Source: a bacterium
GTDB lineage: Bacteria; Planctomycetota; Planctomycetia; Pirellulales; Pirellulaceae
Direction of reading: 5' to 3'
Assembly (NCBI GenBank): GCA_030430075.1
Contig: JAUIGN010000006.1
Span: 1 to 64,000, forward strand
Length of the DNA: 64,000 nucleotides
Every line of letters starts with the position of its first letter. Position 1 is the first letter of the stretch. The notes beneath the pieces were generated by a model. That model did no database searches. It saw only the letters and a list, made by a program, of their open reading frames with translations, and was not told the origin of the DNA. The position numbers were made by a program, and so were the translations under genes. Positions 29,086-39,011 of this stretch are shown one piece after another.

Positions 29086-30027
29086 CTAAACGTCGTCGGC
29101 AGCCAGCAGTTTGGTGAGATGCTCGGCCACACAAAGGGGCAGCACGTCGGTGTTGTAGCCGCCTTCGAGGAGACTCACGAGGCGGCCTTCCGCGTGGGTC
29201 GAGGCGACCTCCAAGAGGGTGTCCGTCAGCACGCCGAAGTCTTCGACCTCGAGGCCCAGCGAGCCGATCGGGTCCAGGCGATGGCTGTCGAAACCCGCGC
29301 TGATCAAGACCAGTTGGGGGCGAATTCGCTGCGCGAAGTCGTGCAATTCGGCGGCAAAGCCCTGCAGATAGTCTTTCCGAGAAATGCCGAACGTGACGGG
29401 CAAGTTTCGCGTGAATCCCAGTCCCGGGCCGTGGCCCGTTTCGTCACTGGCACCGGTCCCCGGGTAAAACGGATAGCGATGGACCGAGAGAAATCCCACT
29501 TGCGGGTCCTCCCAAAAGGAGGCCTGGGTACCGTTTCCGTGGTGGACATCCCAGTCGACGATGAGGACGCGGTCCAGGTCCAATTCCGCTGTCGCCAACC
29601 GGGCGGCGATGGCGACATTGTTAAACAAACAGAAACCCATGGCGGAACCGGCCAGCGCGTGATGGCCGGGTGGTCGGATCAGGCAGAGGGCCCGCTGGGC
29701 ATTTCCGCCGACCACCTGGCGGACGGCGTCGCAGGCAGAACCAGCAGCCTGCAGGGCGACGTCATACGACCGCTCCGAAACGACCGTATCGGCTTCGATT
29801 TGCCCCCCGCCATTCGCGGAGAACTTGCGTACCTGTTCGGCATAATCGGAACGGTGGACGCGATGCAGGTCTTCCAGGCGGGCCGGACTGACCGGGCGAA
29901 TTTGGCACTTGGCTGCCAACCCACGCTCGCTCAGGTGGGCCGTGACGCGGCGAAGGCGTTCGGCACACTCCGGGTGCGGTCCGGTGTCGTGCTCCAGAAA
30001 ACAAGGGTCGCTGTACAAAAGTGTCAT
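29086..30027 (-). CDS. Histone-deacetylase-superfamily (acetoin utilisation/polyamine type) amidohydrolase, 313 aa
   Basis: This is a zinc-dependent deacetylase of the arginase/deacetylase fold. Bacterial members deacetylate acetylpolyamines, acetyl-lysine on enzymes such as acetyl-CoA synthetase, or other amides. Visible active-site features are the HH pair of RPPGHHA (H122-H123), the zinc ligands in VDWDVHHGNGT (D160, H162), the third ligand in SAGFDSHRLDP, and the LLEGGYN glycine-tyrosine motif. Early residues SDPCFLEHDTGPHPECAERL are family-typical. The ATG at 30027 has GGAAGG about 10 bases upstream. The PSD1 gene follows about 210 bases downstream on the same strand; no functional link is clear. 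Confidence 0.92.
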   Translation of the reverse strand: MTLLYSDPCFLEHDTGPHPECAERLRRVTAHLSERGLAAKCQIRPVSPARLEDLHRVHRSDYAEQVRKFSANGGGQIEADTVVSERSYDVALQAAGSACDAVRQVVGGNAQRALCLIRPPGHHALAGSAMGFCLFNNVAIAARLATAELDLDRVLIVDWDVHHGNGTQASFWEDPQVGFLSVHRYPFYPGTGASDETGHGPGLGFTRNLPVTFGISRKDYLQGFAAELHDFAQRIRPQLVLISAGFDSHRLDPIGSLGLEVEDFGVLTDTLLEVASTHAEGRLVSLLEGGYNTDVLPLCVAEHLTKLLAADDV

Positions 30028-30418
30028 CGCCGTAGGCCCTTCCAGGTTGGCTCCAATCTACGCATTTCAGGGAATTCGTCAAATCGTTTGGCAGTAAGAA
30101 GTTGACATTGGGCCGGGACCACGAGTAGTCTGGAATGAGGGTCTTCGTTGGTGGCCGCAGCGGGCATTGCCAGCTCGGTTGTGGCGCGGGTACCCACCGT
30201 CCGCGGTGCCCCTTGATCGCCTTGAGAACATCGGCGGTGCCGAAACGAAGACCGTTTCGTCGCGGCGAGGTCCAGGGTCGCCGGCGCGGAGACAACTCAT
30301 CATACGCACGACTTGCCGCTCGCAGGGTGGTGGAGTCGAGAGGTTCGGAAAACTCGCGAGGCGCGGTCGACGTTCGTGCGGCCACATCGCGGAAGGGAAG
30401 ACGAACAAGGAGCTACCC
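30028..30418. other. Intergenic region, no gene seen
   Basis: This lies between the divergent deacetylase gene and the Met/Gly/Pro-repeat gene and should contain both promoters. The open frame running into the latter from 30167 has no homology and the real start is at 30419. No repeat or RNA was recognised. Confidence 0.4.
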
Positions 30419-32356
30419 ATGTTGAAACTTCGGATCGATTCCTGTCCACGATGTTGGATTGCTGGCGGCTTGCTGGCAAGCTGCCTGACAATGCTCGCCG
30501 CTCCCACTGCCGCGCTCGCCCAGACCCGCTACGGGTCGATGCCCGTCTATTCGAAGATGGACGAACGGGATGCGGTGAATTACTCGTCCAAGTTCTTCAA
30601 CAGCATTTTGAACGATAAACGGCGTATCTTGATCGGGACCATGCCGTACGCCGACCCGGCCAACCAAAAGAAGATCCGCGGCTGGTACATGAGTTACCTG
30701 ATCCCGTCGATGACGCAACTTGATGCACTCGACAAGCTTCCTGAAAAGCGGATCGAAGTGCTCAAAGACCTGAGAAGTATCCGCAGTCCCGAGGTTCATA
30801 AGGCGGTCTTGGAGATCATCTACGGCGGTGTCAAGTCGATCACGGAGCCTTCGTTCAAGGCCCGCGACGGCAGCCAGGTCGCCTTGCATTCGGCCGTGCG
30901 CTACAACGCCATGCTACTCTTGGGCGAGCTTAATGCGAGTGAGGCCAAGGGCACCCAGCAGCCGTTCCCCCATCCGTATCCGCCGGCATTTGGGCATCTG
31001 GTCAGGACGGCCCTGGTCGATCAGAAGCAACCTGACTACCTGAAGATGGCCGCGATGATCGGCATTTTGCGACATGCCAAATTGCTGGCCAGCCCGAAGA
31101 CCCCACAGATTGCGGCAAACACGCGCACCAAGTTGATTGAATTGCTGGTCGAGATTGCCAACCAGAAGACACCACCGGCCTCCATCAATCGCAGCCCGGC
31201 AGGTCACACGTGGTTCCGCCGCCGCGCGATCGAGATCGCGGGCGTGCTGGGCGGGCTTGAATTGTCTCAGACCAGCGCTTCGGCCTATGCGGCGTTGGAA
31301 GCCATTGTTGCCGATCGCGATGAAGCCCCCTCGCTTCGCTGCACGGCGGCCGAAACGTTGGGACTGACATCCGCCAAGGCCAAGATCAACAGCTTGCAGA
31401 CCACCGAAAAACTGGGGTCCCTGGCGACGCAGATCTGCCGGCGCGAACTCGCCTGGATCGATGCCGAACTGGCGAAGAAGCCGAAAGCCATGACAACCGG
31501 CGACGGGATGGGCATGCCCGGGATGGGGATGCCTGGCATGGGGATGCCGGGAATGGGCATGCCAGGGATGGGGATGCCCGGCATGGAGGGCGGCGGCATG
31601 GGGATGCCTGGAATGGAAGGTGGCGGGATGGGCATGCCCGGCATGGAAGGCGGCGGCATGGGAATGCCCGGTATGGAAGGTCCCGGCATGGGTGGCTTAG
31701 GCATGGGCGGCCCCGGTATGGATGGCGAGATGGGTGGCTACGGAATGGGCGGCGAGATGGGTGGATTCGGCATGCCCGGCTCGACCCAAGCCGTCCAAGA
31801 CCCGCGCATTGACCTGGCCCGCCGGCGGCTCAAGTATCAGCTCGTCAGCGTGAATCGAGGGCTCCGTGGCGTCAGCAAGGTGACGGTACCAAACGATCAA
31901 AACCTGCAGCGAAGGAAGATCCTTGACCGGTTTGCCGCCATCATGGCCGCCACGGACCTGGTCAACCTGGAGGTCGACCAACCGAAGTCGCTCGATACGC
32001 TGGCCAAACGAGTTCGCTCGGCCATGACCGACCTGGAGGCGATCACCGGCGGCCCGCCGGTCGAAGCGGATGAGGAAGCCGATACGCCGGCGATCAGCGC
32101 TCAGCCGGAACTGGGGGCGGGACCGGCCGCTGCAGGCCCCACTGGGGCTGGCCCTGTTCCAACTGGCCCGGGAGCTGTACCGGCCGCACCAGGCCCGGGA
32201 GCGGCTGGGCCAGGACCCGCGACAGGTCCGGGAGTTGTTCCAGGCGCGGCAGCACCGGGACCCGCAGCAGGCCCGGGCGCCATTCCCAAAGGCCCAGCAG
32301 CCGCCGGCCCCGCGTCGGCTCCTGCGGCCGGTCCGGGGGCTGTGCCTGGGTCGTAG
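30419..32356 (+). CDS. Secreted protein with Gly-Met-Pro repeats and a Pro/Ala/Gly tail, 645 aa
   Basis: ATG 30419 has AAGGAG 7 bases upstream and starts a clear signal peptide ([21 protein letters not shown]). Residues 35-360 are helical, HEAT-like ([39 protein letters not shown]). Residues about 362-460 are a Met-Gly-Pro tract built from GMGMPGM and GMEGG units, then a second helical domain, and the last 70 residues are a Pro/Ala/Gly-rich tail ([12 protein letters not shown]). The Met-dense tract could bind copper or be purely structural; this is an inference. No family is recognised. It is transcribed convergently with the HD-GYP gene. Confidence 0.85.
   Translation: MLKLRIDSCPRCWIAGGLLASCLTMLAAPTAALAQTRYGSMPVYSKMDERDAVNYSSKFFNSILNDKRRILIGTMPYADPANQKKIRGWYMSYLIPSMTQLDALDKLPEKRIEVLKDLRSIRSPEVHKAVLEIIYGGVKSITEPSFKARDGSQVALHSAVRYNAMLLLGELNASEAKGTQQPFPHPYPPAFGHLVRTALVDQKQPDYLKMAAMIGILRHAKLLASPKTPQIAANTRTKLIELLVEIANQKTPPASINRSPAGHTWFRRRAIEIAGVLGGLELSQTSASAYAALEAIVADRDEAPSLRCTAAETLGLTSAKAKINSLQTTEKLGSLATQICRRELAWIDAELAKKPKAMTTGDGMGMPGMGMPGMGMPGMGMPGMGMPGMEGGGMGMPGMEGGGMGMPGMEGGGMGMPGMEGPGMGGLGMGGPGMDGEMGGYGMGGEMGGFGMPGSTQAVQDPRIDLARRRLKYQLVSVNRGLRGVSKVTVPNDQNLQRRKILDRFAAIMAATDLVNLEVDQPKSLDTLAKRVRSAMTDLEAITGGPPVEADEEADTPAISAQPELGAGPAAAGPTGAGPVPTGPGAVPAAPGPGAAGPGPATGPGVVPGAAAPGPAAGPGAIPKGPAAAGPASAPAAGPGAVPGS
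31505..31790 (+). repeat. In-gene tandem repeat encoding GMGMPGM units
   Basis: Degenerate 15-bp and longer units based on GGGATGGGCATGCC repeat through this stretch, with codon-level variation (GGC/GGG, CCC/CCG). Such arrays are prone to unit-number change, so the length may differ between strains. Confidence 0.85.
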
Positions 32357-32361
32357 CAACG

Positions 32362-32381
32362 GCGGAACGTGAATGTTCCGC
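32362..32381. terminator. Hairpin after the Met-repeat gene (weak)
   Basis: GCGGAAC ... GTTCCGC forms a 7-bp stem with a 6-base loop just after the stop. There is no T run, so this may not be a terminator. Confidence 0.35.
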
Positions 32382-32494
32382 AAGCCGCAATCGCCGCCTG
32401 CCGATGGAATGTCGAGCGGGTTGCGCCGAGACGGTCACTGCCGCGGCGATGGCGAGGTTTTCCTGCGGGGTCGACCGGCGAGCGTGGGGCCGGT

Positions 32495-34126
32495 TCAGGA
32501 CGCCTTCTCTTCGCGTTGGCTTCGATCGCGAGTCGCGATCGCCACGATATCCTCCTTGGCCGCAAAGAATGCCGCGACGACCTTGGCATCCCACTGCCGA
32601 CCCGTCCCCTCGCGAAACACCTGGTCAACTTGATCCTCTGACATGCCGCGACGATACGGCCGGTCACTGGTCATCGCGTCGTAGGCATCGGCGACGGCCA
32701 TGATCCGAGCGATCAGCGGTGTTTCTTCACCTTTGAGGCCGTGGGGATAGCCGCCTCCGTCCCATTGTTCATGGTGGTGGAGGACGGCTGGCAGGACATC
32801 GGCCAGTTGCTTGAGATCGGCCAGGATGCGATAGCCCATCTCCGGGTGGCGTTTGACGTGTTCGAATTCGTCATCGGTCAACCGCTCGGTCTTGCGGAGC
32901 ACGTTATCGTCGATGCCGATCTTGCCGACGTCGTGTAACAACCCTGCCAGGCAGATCGTGTTGAGCGCCTTCGGGCTGCAGCGCAGTTCCAGCGCGATCC
33001 GAACCGCGACGCGCGAGACCCGGTCACTGTGACCGCTGGTGTAGGGGTCCTTTGCATCAATTGCTGAAACCAGCGCCCGTACGACACTCGCGACAAACTC
33101 GGCCTGCTCACGATAGAGCAGCCGGTTGCTGCTATGGATTGCCAGCAGCGCGGCCAGCGAGTTCATGAGCTGGGTGTCATCGCTGCTGAACTCCGACCCG
33201 TTCCGGTGATTGAAAGCGGCCAGCCAGCCAAACTGTTTGTTCCCTTCGGTCAACGGCACAATCATCAATTGCCGAATGCCGGCAAACGGCCACGTTGCCT
33301 GGTTGGTGATTCCATCGCCGGCAAGGTAGGTCGACCCGCCATCCTGCAATCCGACCTGTGCGATCAACTCCACGAACTCCTCGCTGTCGATCGGGCACCT
33401 GCCGGCTGTCTGGAACTCGGGACTCCGCGCGGCTCGACCAGCATCCGGCCCGTCGCCCGCAACCGGCAGGTATTGCACGGCGAAGCCCTCCGCCGGCAGA
33501 CATTCGCTGAGCCAGGTGGTTGCCAGGCGGCTGATTTCACGTTCGGTGTTCGAAATGCGGAGATGCTGCGCAAGCGCGTGGACGAGACGGAATTCGTCGC
33601 CACGATGGTCAGTGCGGCTCAAAGTCGGTTGATCGTGATCCGGAAGGGACCGACCGTGCGGTCGGCGGCCCAGCGTACCGCGGACCGCTTCGGCCAAACG
33701 GAGGAGTGCCCCGGCGGACCAACGCTCCTGGCTGGGGAGCCAAGACCGTAATTGGTCAACGGACACGTCCAGCAGCCTGGCGGCGGCCGCCAGGTTCTCG
33801 CCGGGCCCCACGTCTCGCGTCATGAACCAGGCGGTGGCGACGACGTGTTTCTGCAGCTCGGACCCGAAAGGAATGGCCAGCGCCAGCAAGCCGTCCTCCT
33901 CGACCAGAAAGCATGCCTGCTGGCGACGATCGACGGCGCCCACCAGACCGGCGAAGATGAGTCGATCGCCGACCGGCTGCCCTTCACTGCCGTGCAGCAA
34001 CTGACCGGTGCCTGCATCCCACAGCGAAAACTGGCAACCGAAAAAGGACTGCAGTTCAGCGACGAGTTCGCACCAGGGTGTTGCGGCAGCGAGATCGGTA
34101 ACTGCGGATTCCGACGAGCGACTCAT
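32495..34126 (-). CDS. GAF-HD-GYP c-di-GMP phosphodiesterase-like protein, 543 aa
   Basis: HD-GYP proteins break down cyclic di-GMP. The ATG at 34126 gives MSRSSESAVTD. Residues 15-130 are a sensor-like domain. Residues 175-335 include a GAF domain (LVHALAQHLRISNTEREISR, PFAGIRQLMIVPLTEG). The catalytic HD-GYP domain begins near 345 with VVRALVSAIDAKDPYTSGHS. LLHDVGKIG contains the HD pair (about 398-399), KRHPEMGYRIL follows, and HHEQWDGGGYPHGLKG contains the GYP (about 459-461). All three elements are intact. No membrane segment is seen, so a cytoplasmic sensor is likely. Its neighbours are a protease and a secreted repeat protein. Confidence 0.93.
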   Translation of the reverse strand: MSRSSESAVTDLAAATPWCELVAELQSFFGCQFSLWDAGTGQLLHGSEGQPVGDRLIFAGLVGAVDRRQQACFLVEEDGLLALAIPFGSELQKHVVATAWFMTRDVGPGENLAAAARLLDVSVDQLRSWLPSQERWSAGALLRLAEAVRGTLGRRPHGRSLPDHDQPTLSRTDHRGDEFRLVHALAQHLRISNTEREISRLATTWLSECLPAEGFAVQYLPVAGDGPDAGRAARSPEFQTAGRCPIDSEEFVELIAQVGLQDGGSTYLAGDGITNQATWPFAGIRQLMIVPLTEGNKQFGWLAAFNHRNGSEFSSDDTQLMNSLAALLAIHSSNRLLYREQAEFVASVVRALVSAIDAKDPYTSGHSDRVSRVAVRIALELRCSPKALNTICLAGLLHDVGKIGIDDNVLRKTERLTDDEFEHVKRHPEMGYRILADLKQLADVLPAVLHHHEQWDGGGYPHGLKGEETPLIARIMAVADAYDAMTSDRPYRRGMSEDQVDQVFREGTGRQWDAKVVAAFFAAKEDIVAIATRDRSQREEKAS

Positions 34127-34428
34127 AGACAACTTCCCAAAGGTAGCTACCGCCGCCCGACGGCGGCAGCGACAGGTGGATGGCCGAAGTCGACCTTGCG
34201 ACGCCGCCGGGCAAAGCAAGCGATCGCTTTGCCCAAATTCGAATCGCTTCGCGCCATCGGTCCCGATGCGCGAAGTGTGCGGACTCTAGAACGTAGGCCA
34301 CCCCGGGAGAGATGCAATCCGGTCCGGTCTTCAACCGGGCGTCAGCCGCAGACCGGGCGCGTCGGCGAGCGGATCAACGGTTGCAACCGTTACCACTGGA
34401 ACGAGTACCGGACGGACCGCGGTTGGGC
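34127..34428. other. Intergenic region, nothing specific seen
   Basis: Between the HD-GYP and M50 protease genes, both minus strand. No gene, repeat family copy or RNA was recognised; it should hold the HD-GYP promoter. Confidence 0.35.
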
Positions 34429-35520
34429 TCACGAGTGGTGATCGGGAGACTGGCTGTTGCGTTGCCGATAGCGGTGGCTGACACGCTGCAACAAGAGCTG
34501 CTCTTCCGCGGAGAGATCGTCCATACCTCGTTCGTGGAGACGGGCCAGGATCCCGTCGACACGGCGCTCCTCCTCCAATTCGACTTCCGCCTGTCGCTGC
34601 TGTTTGGCGAGTCGACGTTGGTTGAGCCATCGTTTGAAGTGACCTTCCTGGGGAGGGTGCGGCCGGCGACTCTGTTCGAGGCTCATGTAGCCCTGCGAGA
34701 AGTCATAGCCGAATAGATCGTCCTCGACTTCGACGTCCTCCTGGCGTTCCTCTTCGTGCTTGGCACTGAAGTAGAGAAAGATCGACAGCAGGGCGAGCGA
34801 AAACCAGAGCGGTATCCGCTGCGGTGCCGCCTCCGCACTGCTGCTGGCCAACCGCCCCTGCACCGCAGCAAAGATCAACAAGCCGAGTGCCGCGAATTTG
34901 GCCAGGGTCGACACGAACAGCGCGGCGCGACGCGGGCTGGCATCAGGCCACCACCCCATCAAGGCCGCCCGCAGTGCCCTGCCGCCGTCGAACGGAAACG
35001 CCGGCAGGAGGTTGGCCAGCATCAGCACCCAGTTGATCCAGAAGGTGAGCTTCAGCATGTCGACCAGGCCGGACTGCGCAATCAGGTCCTGCGGTGCCAA
35101 TGGGTGGAGCAACCCCAGCACGGCGCCCGGCGCCACGATCTGCAGGATTGTGCCGCTGACCAGACAGATCATGAAGTTGACCAGCGGTCCCGCGAGATGC
35201 ATCAGGCATTCCGCATAGGGATCCGGAGGCGGCCGCATCGATGTCAGTCCGCCGAGTGGTCCGATTACGATCTCGTCACCCGCGCCGCCGGTCCGAATCG
35301 CCACGAAGTAGTGGCCGCACTCGTGGAGCATCACGCTGACCAGCAGAATGACCAGGCTGCCGACCGCGATCCACATCAAGTCGGACGCCCCCGGGGCCTG
35401 GCTGGCTTGCCAGGCAAAGAACAGCGTGCAGACGGCGAAGAGCAGAAAAAACATGTGGATCCGCACATGATTACCGCCCCAACGGCCCAGTCCGATGCTC
35501 CATGATGAGTGACTGCGCAT
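34429..35520 (-). CDS. M50-family site-2 (intramembrane) metalloprotease, 363 aa
   Basis: This is a membrane-embedded zinc protease of the S2P/RseP class. The ATG at 35520 is followed by a hydrophobic helix (VRIHMFFLLFAVCTLFFAW). HECGH (66-70) lies in the next helix (LVILLVSVMLHECGHYF), giving the zinc-binding HExxH. LANLLPAFPFDGGRAL (169-183) contains the third ligand, D178. Further hydrophobic segments surround these motifs. The last about 100 residues are a charged cytoplasmic or periplasmic tail (KHEEERQEDVEVEDD), longer than usual. No PDZ domain is seen. Substrates are unknown. The next gene upstream is Nudix, on the other strand. Confidence 0.9.
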   Translation of the reverse strand: MRSHSSWSIGLGRWGGNHVRIHMFFLLFAVCTLFFAWQASQAPGASDLMWIAVGSLVILLVSVMLHECGHYFVAIRTGGAGDEIVIGPLGGLTSMRPPPDPYAECLMHLAGPLVNFMICLVSGTILQIVAPGAVLGLLHPLAPQDLIAQSGLVDMLKLTFWINWVLMLANLLPAFPFDGGRALRAALMGWWPDASPRRAALFVSTLAKFAALGLLIFAAVQGRLASSSAEAAPQRIPLWFSLALLSIFLYFSAKHEEERQEDVEVEDDLFGYDFSQGYMSLEQSRRPHPPQEGHFKRWLNQRRLAKQQRQAEVELEEERRVDGILARLHERGMDDLSAEEQLLLQRVSHRYRQRNSQSPDHHS

Positions 35521-35766
35521 GAGCGTTCTGCGACTTCGCCTTGAATCCGGGCCCGCCAAAACCTGCAACTCCTGATTTTATCACTCGCGCCGGACTGCTT
35601 CAACGCAAATCGACGGTCCCCGTCCCTCCCGCCTGGCCGTGTTGCCGCCAACCCAGCCCCCAGAGGCATCGCCCGGTCCGCCGGGGGCTCTGGTTGTTCT
35701 CCCCGGGAAGCTGCGACACAATCGGGCCGGTTGCCTCGCCGTCTCACGCCATGGAGAACCTGCCGG

Positions 35767-36291
35767 ATGCCGATCGAAGCTACGGAACTGCTCAAGACGG
35801 ATCGATTTCGCGTCGAAGACGTTACTCAACAATTGCCCGGGGGACGCCTCCACCATCGCCAGATCGTGCGCCATCCGGGCGCGGTGACCATCCTGCCGAT
35901 GGTCGATCAGGAACACGTTTGTTTGATCAGCAACTATCGGGTCTCGGTGGATGCGACGCTGATCGAATTGCCGGCCGGGACCCGCGAGCCGGATGAATCG
36001 CCGCAGCGGACAGCGCACCGCGAATTGATTGAGGAAACAGGTTACGAAGCCGGTCAGATGACGCCGATGCGGGACTTTCTACTCTCCCCGGGCATTCTTG
36101 ATGAGCGGATGCATCTGTTTCTGGCAACCGAGCTGCGTGAGGTTGGCGCGGCGCGCGAGGAAGGAGAGCTGATCGAGAATCTGGTGGTCCCGTTTGCCAC
36201 CGCGTTGGAGATGGTCGAGAAGGGGCAGATCCAGGACGCCAAGACGATCGTCGGCCTGTTGTCCTACGAGGCGTTTCACCGCAACCGGTAG
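35767..36291 (+). CDS. Nudix hydrolase (ADP-ribose pyrophosphatase-like), 174 aa
   Basis: Members hydrolyse nucleoside diphosphates linked to another moiety, often ADP-ribose, to limit toxic metabolites. The Nudix box is complete: G71, E77, R85-E86, E89-E90, G92 in the GTREPDE ... RELIEETGY segment. The preceding LIELPAGTR and the N-terminal beta strands (HHRQIVRHPGAVTILPMV) match ADP-ribose pyrophosphatases. The start 35767 (MPIEATELL) has GGAGA 9 bases upstream; an earlier in-frame ATG at 35731 has no ribosome site. Stands alone on the plus strand between genes of opposite orientation. Confidence 0.9.
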   Translation: MPIEATELLKTDRFRVEDVTQQLPGGRLHHRQIVRHPGAVTILPMVDQEHVCLISNYRVSVDATLIELPAGTREPDESPQRTAHRELIEETGYEAGQMTPMRDFLLSPGILDERMHLFLATELREVGAAREEGELIENLVVPFATALEMVEKGQIQDAKTIVGLLSYEAFHRNR

Positions 36292-36309
36292 CCCGGATCC
36301 ATCGTGAAC

Positions 36310-36455
36310 GAATCGCGGCTCGGGGCACGTCGCCATGTCGCAATCGGCTGCAATGAACCGGCCGACAGCGCTGCGGATCTCAGCCGGCATGCGCCGGCGT
36401 TCGGTTCGCTCGGCGATCAACGCAACCAGGGCGAACGCCAAACGGCGGATGAATG
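36310..36455 (-). repeat. Interspersed repeat beta, copy 6
   Basis: On the minus strand it starts CATCCGCCGTTTGGCGTTCG near 36446. Its frame gives AFALVALIAERTERRRMPAE, then IRSAVGRFIAADC and CPEPRFVHD, aligned with copies 3 and 4 without gaps. It fills most of the gap between the Nudix gene and the histidine-kinase gene and extends close to the end of the Nudix gene. Confidence 0.8.
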
Positions 36456-36515
36456 AACCACGTGCGCCGAATTGCGCCGGAGTCCCTGCGGCGTGTTGTC
36501 GGTCGGTGCCGGCCG

Positions 36516-39011
36516 TCAGACGGCGGTTGGCATTTCGGCCGTGGGGTGCTCGACAAGCGCTTTGGCGATCGTGAAATAGAAACAGCTCCCCTGTCCAGGT
36601 TCGGATTCGGCCCAGATCTTGCCGCCGTGCCGTTCCAGAATCCGCTTGCAGATCGCCAGACCGATTCCGGAGCCGGGCAATTCGTGTTCTGCGTAGAGTC
36701 GCTGGAACATCACGAAAATCCGTTCCCGAAACTTGGGGTCGAATCCCACGCCATTGTCTTGGACACGAAACTGCCAGGCATCGGGTAGCTCGGTGGCTTC
36801 GATGCGGATCTGGGGCGTGGCGTCACCACGGTAGTGGATCGCATTGTCGATCAGGTTCTGAAACACCTGCATGAGTTGCGACGAGTCAGCCAGAACGGAG
36901 GGCATTTCACCGATTTCGATGTGAGCTCCGGAAGATTCGATGGCCGAGCGAACGTTTTCGATGGCATTCTGCAGGGGGACGGCGGCATCAATCGGCTCAA
37001 ACTCCTGGGCCGCGGTTGTGACGCGCGAAAAGGTCAGCAGGTCGTTCAACAGGTTCCGCATCCGACGCGTCGCATCGACCGTACTGTTGAGAAACTCGAC
37101 GGCTTCTTCCTTCAGGTCACTGCTGTACCGGCGTTGCAGCAAGTCGCAGTAGCTGGCGATCGTCCGCAGCGGTGATTGCAGGTCGTGCGAAACGCTGTAG
37201 GCGAACTGTTCCAGGTCGCGGTTGCTCCGCTCCAGGTCCGCGGCGTATCGATTCCGATCTTCTTCGGTCTGCTTCAGCGACGTGACATCGCCAAAGAACA
37301 CCTGGGTGCCCACGGTCTGCCCTGCTTCATCGTGGATGGGAAGCTGAATCGTCTGCAAGTAGCAAACACGATCGTCGGACCAACGCAGTGTCTCGATCGA
37401 TTCGCAACGTTCGCCCGTCCGGATCACCCGTTGCTCGGACTGCTCGAGTTTCTCGGCCAACTCGGCCGGCAGAAGATCGGCGTCGGTGCGCCCGACCAGC
37501 AACTCTTCCGGGCTGTCCAGCAGGCGACAAAAGGCCTGGTTGACAAACGTATACCGGCCTTGCAGGTCCTTGCGGCAGACGGAGATCGGCAAGTGGTCGA
37601 CCAGCGAGCGGTAAAGGCCTTCCGACTGCGCCAGTTCGGCCGAACGTTCCCGCACACGCTGTTCGAGTTCGTCATGCGACTGCTTCAAGACGGCTTCCGC
37701 CCGCTTGCGCTGAGTCAGGTCGATGGAGGTTGTCTGGATCGCCGGCTCGTTTCCCCATTGGATCGCCGTGCTGAAATTCTCCAGGCAGATCAGTGAACCG
37801 TCCTTGCGTACTCCCTGGGATTCGTATCGCCTCGATTCGTTTTCGTCGACACGGAGGTCCGCCACGTGCGCTTCCACTTCGACCAGGTCCGATTCGGCGA
37901 TCAACGGCGCGATGCTGGGCATCTCCATAATGTCCCGTGACGTGTAGCCGTGGAGATGCGCCCAGGCGTCGTTCACGAATACCGGCACGAACTTGCGATG
38001 GATCAAGACGCCCTGCACCGAGCCTTCGATCAAACGCCGGAAACGCTGGTCGGCGGCCGAGCGTTCGGCATTGATTGCGTCGGCATGCAATTGGGCGTTC
38101 TCAATGACGATCCCAATATGTCGAGCGACACCGGCCAGCAACTCGAGGTCTTCCTGTGAGAACTGCCGTGATCCGTCGACCACCTCCAGTTGGATGATGC
38201 CGCGGACCTCACCCAACCCGTCCAAGAGCGGGGCGCTGATCATGGAACGAAGTTGCAGCGCCCGGACGCTCGGGCTCCGCACGAAACGCTCGTCGTTGGC
38301 CACATCCATGCTGAGCACGGCTTTTTTGGAATTGACCAGGTAATCGATGACGGTCTGGCTGATGCGAATTCCGTCCAGAGCCTGGTTCAAGTGCCGTTCG
38401 GCAACCGGATAGAAGCGCTTCCGCTCTGTGTCGCGCAGCAGGACAAAACCGTTCTGCGCGTGGGGCAACGCCTGAAACAAGGCGTCGATGATCCGCGGCA
38501 GGGCGACTTCCACGTCGAGTGTATTTGCCAGCTGGTCGATAATTGCCAGCACGGTCCGCAGCTTGCCAAACCGTTCGTCGGTGGTTTCTTCGTCGAGCAG
38601 CACGTCGTACGAACTGTCACAGCCTACGTCCACCGTCGAATGAATATCAGGTGAGGCCGTTTCGTCGCCGCTGATCAAGTTGACGCTGCTGCGACCGCTG
38701 CCGGACCCGTCACCCTCGAAAATGAACTCGAAGGCAGCGATCGCGATCCGGTCAAACTCCCGCAGTTCGTGGCGGCCTTTTGGGCCGGTCGGAATCTGCC
38801 GCCCATTGACCCAAACACCGTTGCGGCTGTCCAGATCTTCGATGAAGGTCGTGTCGTCGCGCAATTCGATCCGAGCATGACGGCGGCTGACGGCGTAGTG
38901 CTCGAGAACGACCTGGCACTTGCGCGGGTCACGGCCCATGATCGTCGTGCCTCGCTCCAGCGCACAGATTCGCCCCGGTTCCAGACCTTTTGTCGCTCGC
39001 AAAACGGCCAT
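36516..39011 (-). CDS. FHA-GAF-PAS-PAS hybrid sensor histidine kinase, 831 aa
   Basis: This is a cytoplasmic multi-domain sensor kinase. Residues 1-105 are an FHA domain (GTTIMGRDPRKCQVVLEHYA, SRRHARIEL, LDSRNGVWVNG). Residues about 150-310 are GAF. About 330-450 and 470-590 are two PAS domains with a coiled linker (LEQRVRERSAELAQSEGLY). A HisKA domain (SVSHDLQSPLRTIASY, phospho-acceptor His about residue 610) and a HATPase domain (DNAIHYRGD, DNGVGFDPKF, GSGIGLAICKRI, N, G1 and G2 boxes) complete it. No receiver domain follows in this frame and no response-regulator gene is adjacent. FHA fused to a histidine kinase suggests cross-talk with Ser/Thr phosphorylation. No membrane segment is seen. 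Confidence 0.93.
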   Translation of the reverse strand: MAVLRATKGLEPGRICALERGTTIMGRDPRKCQVVLEHYAVSRRHARIELRDDTTFIEDLDSRNGVWVNGRQIPTGPKGRHELREFDRIAIAAFEFIFEGDGSGSGRSSVNLISGDETASPDIHSTVDVGCDSSYDVLLDEETTDERFGKLRTVLAIIDQLANTLDVEVALPRIIDALFQALPHAQNGFVLLRDTERKRFYPVAERHLNQALDGIRISQTVIDYLVNSKKAVLSMDVANDERFVRSPSVRALQLRSMISAPLLDGLGEVRGIIQLEVVDGSRQFSQEDLELLAGVARHIGIVIENAQLHADAINAERSAADQRFRRLIEGSVQGVLIHRKFVPVFVNDAWAHLHGYTSRDIMEMPSIAPLIAESDLVEVEAHVADLRVDENESRRYESQGVRKDGSLICLENFSTAIQWGNEPAIQTTSIDLTQRKRAEAVLKQSHDELEQRVRERSAELAQSEGLYRSLVDHLPISVCRKDLQGRYTFVNQAFCRLLDSPEELLVGRTDADLLPAELAEKLEQSEQRVIRTGERCESIETLRWSDDRVCYLQTIQLPIHDEAGQTVGTQVFFGDVTSLKQTEEDRNRYAADLERSNRDLEQFAYSVSHDLQSPLRTIASYCDLLQRRYSSDLKEEAVEFLNSTVDATRRMRNLLNDLLTFSRVTTAAQEFEPIDAAVPLQNAIENVRSAIESSGAHIEIGEMPSVLADSSQLMQVFQNLIDNAIHYRGDATPQIRIEATELPDAWQFRVQDNGVGFDPKFRERIFVMFQRLYAEHELPGSGIGLAICKRILERHGGKIWAESEPGQGSCFYFTIAKALVEHPTAEMPTAV

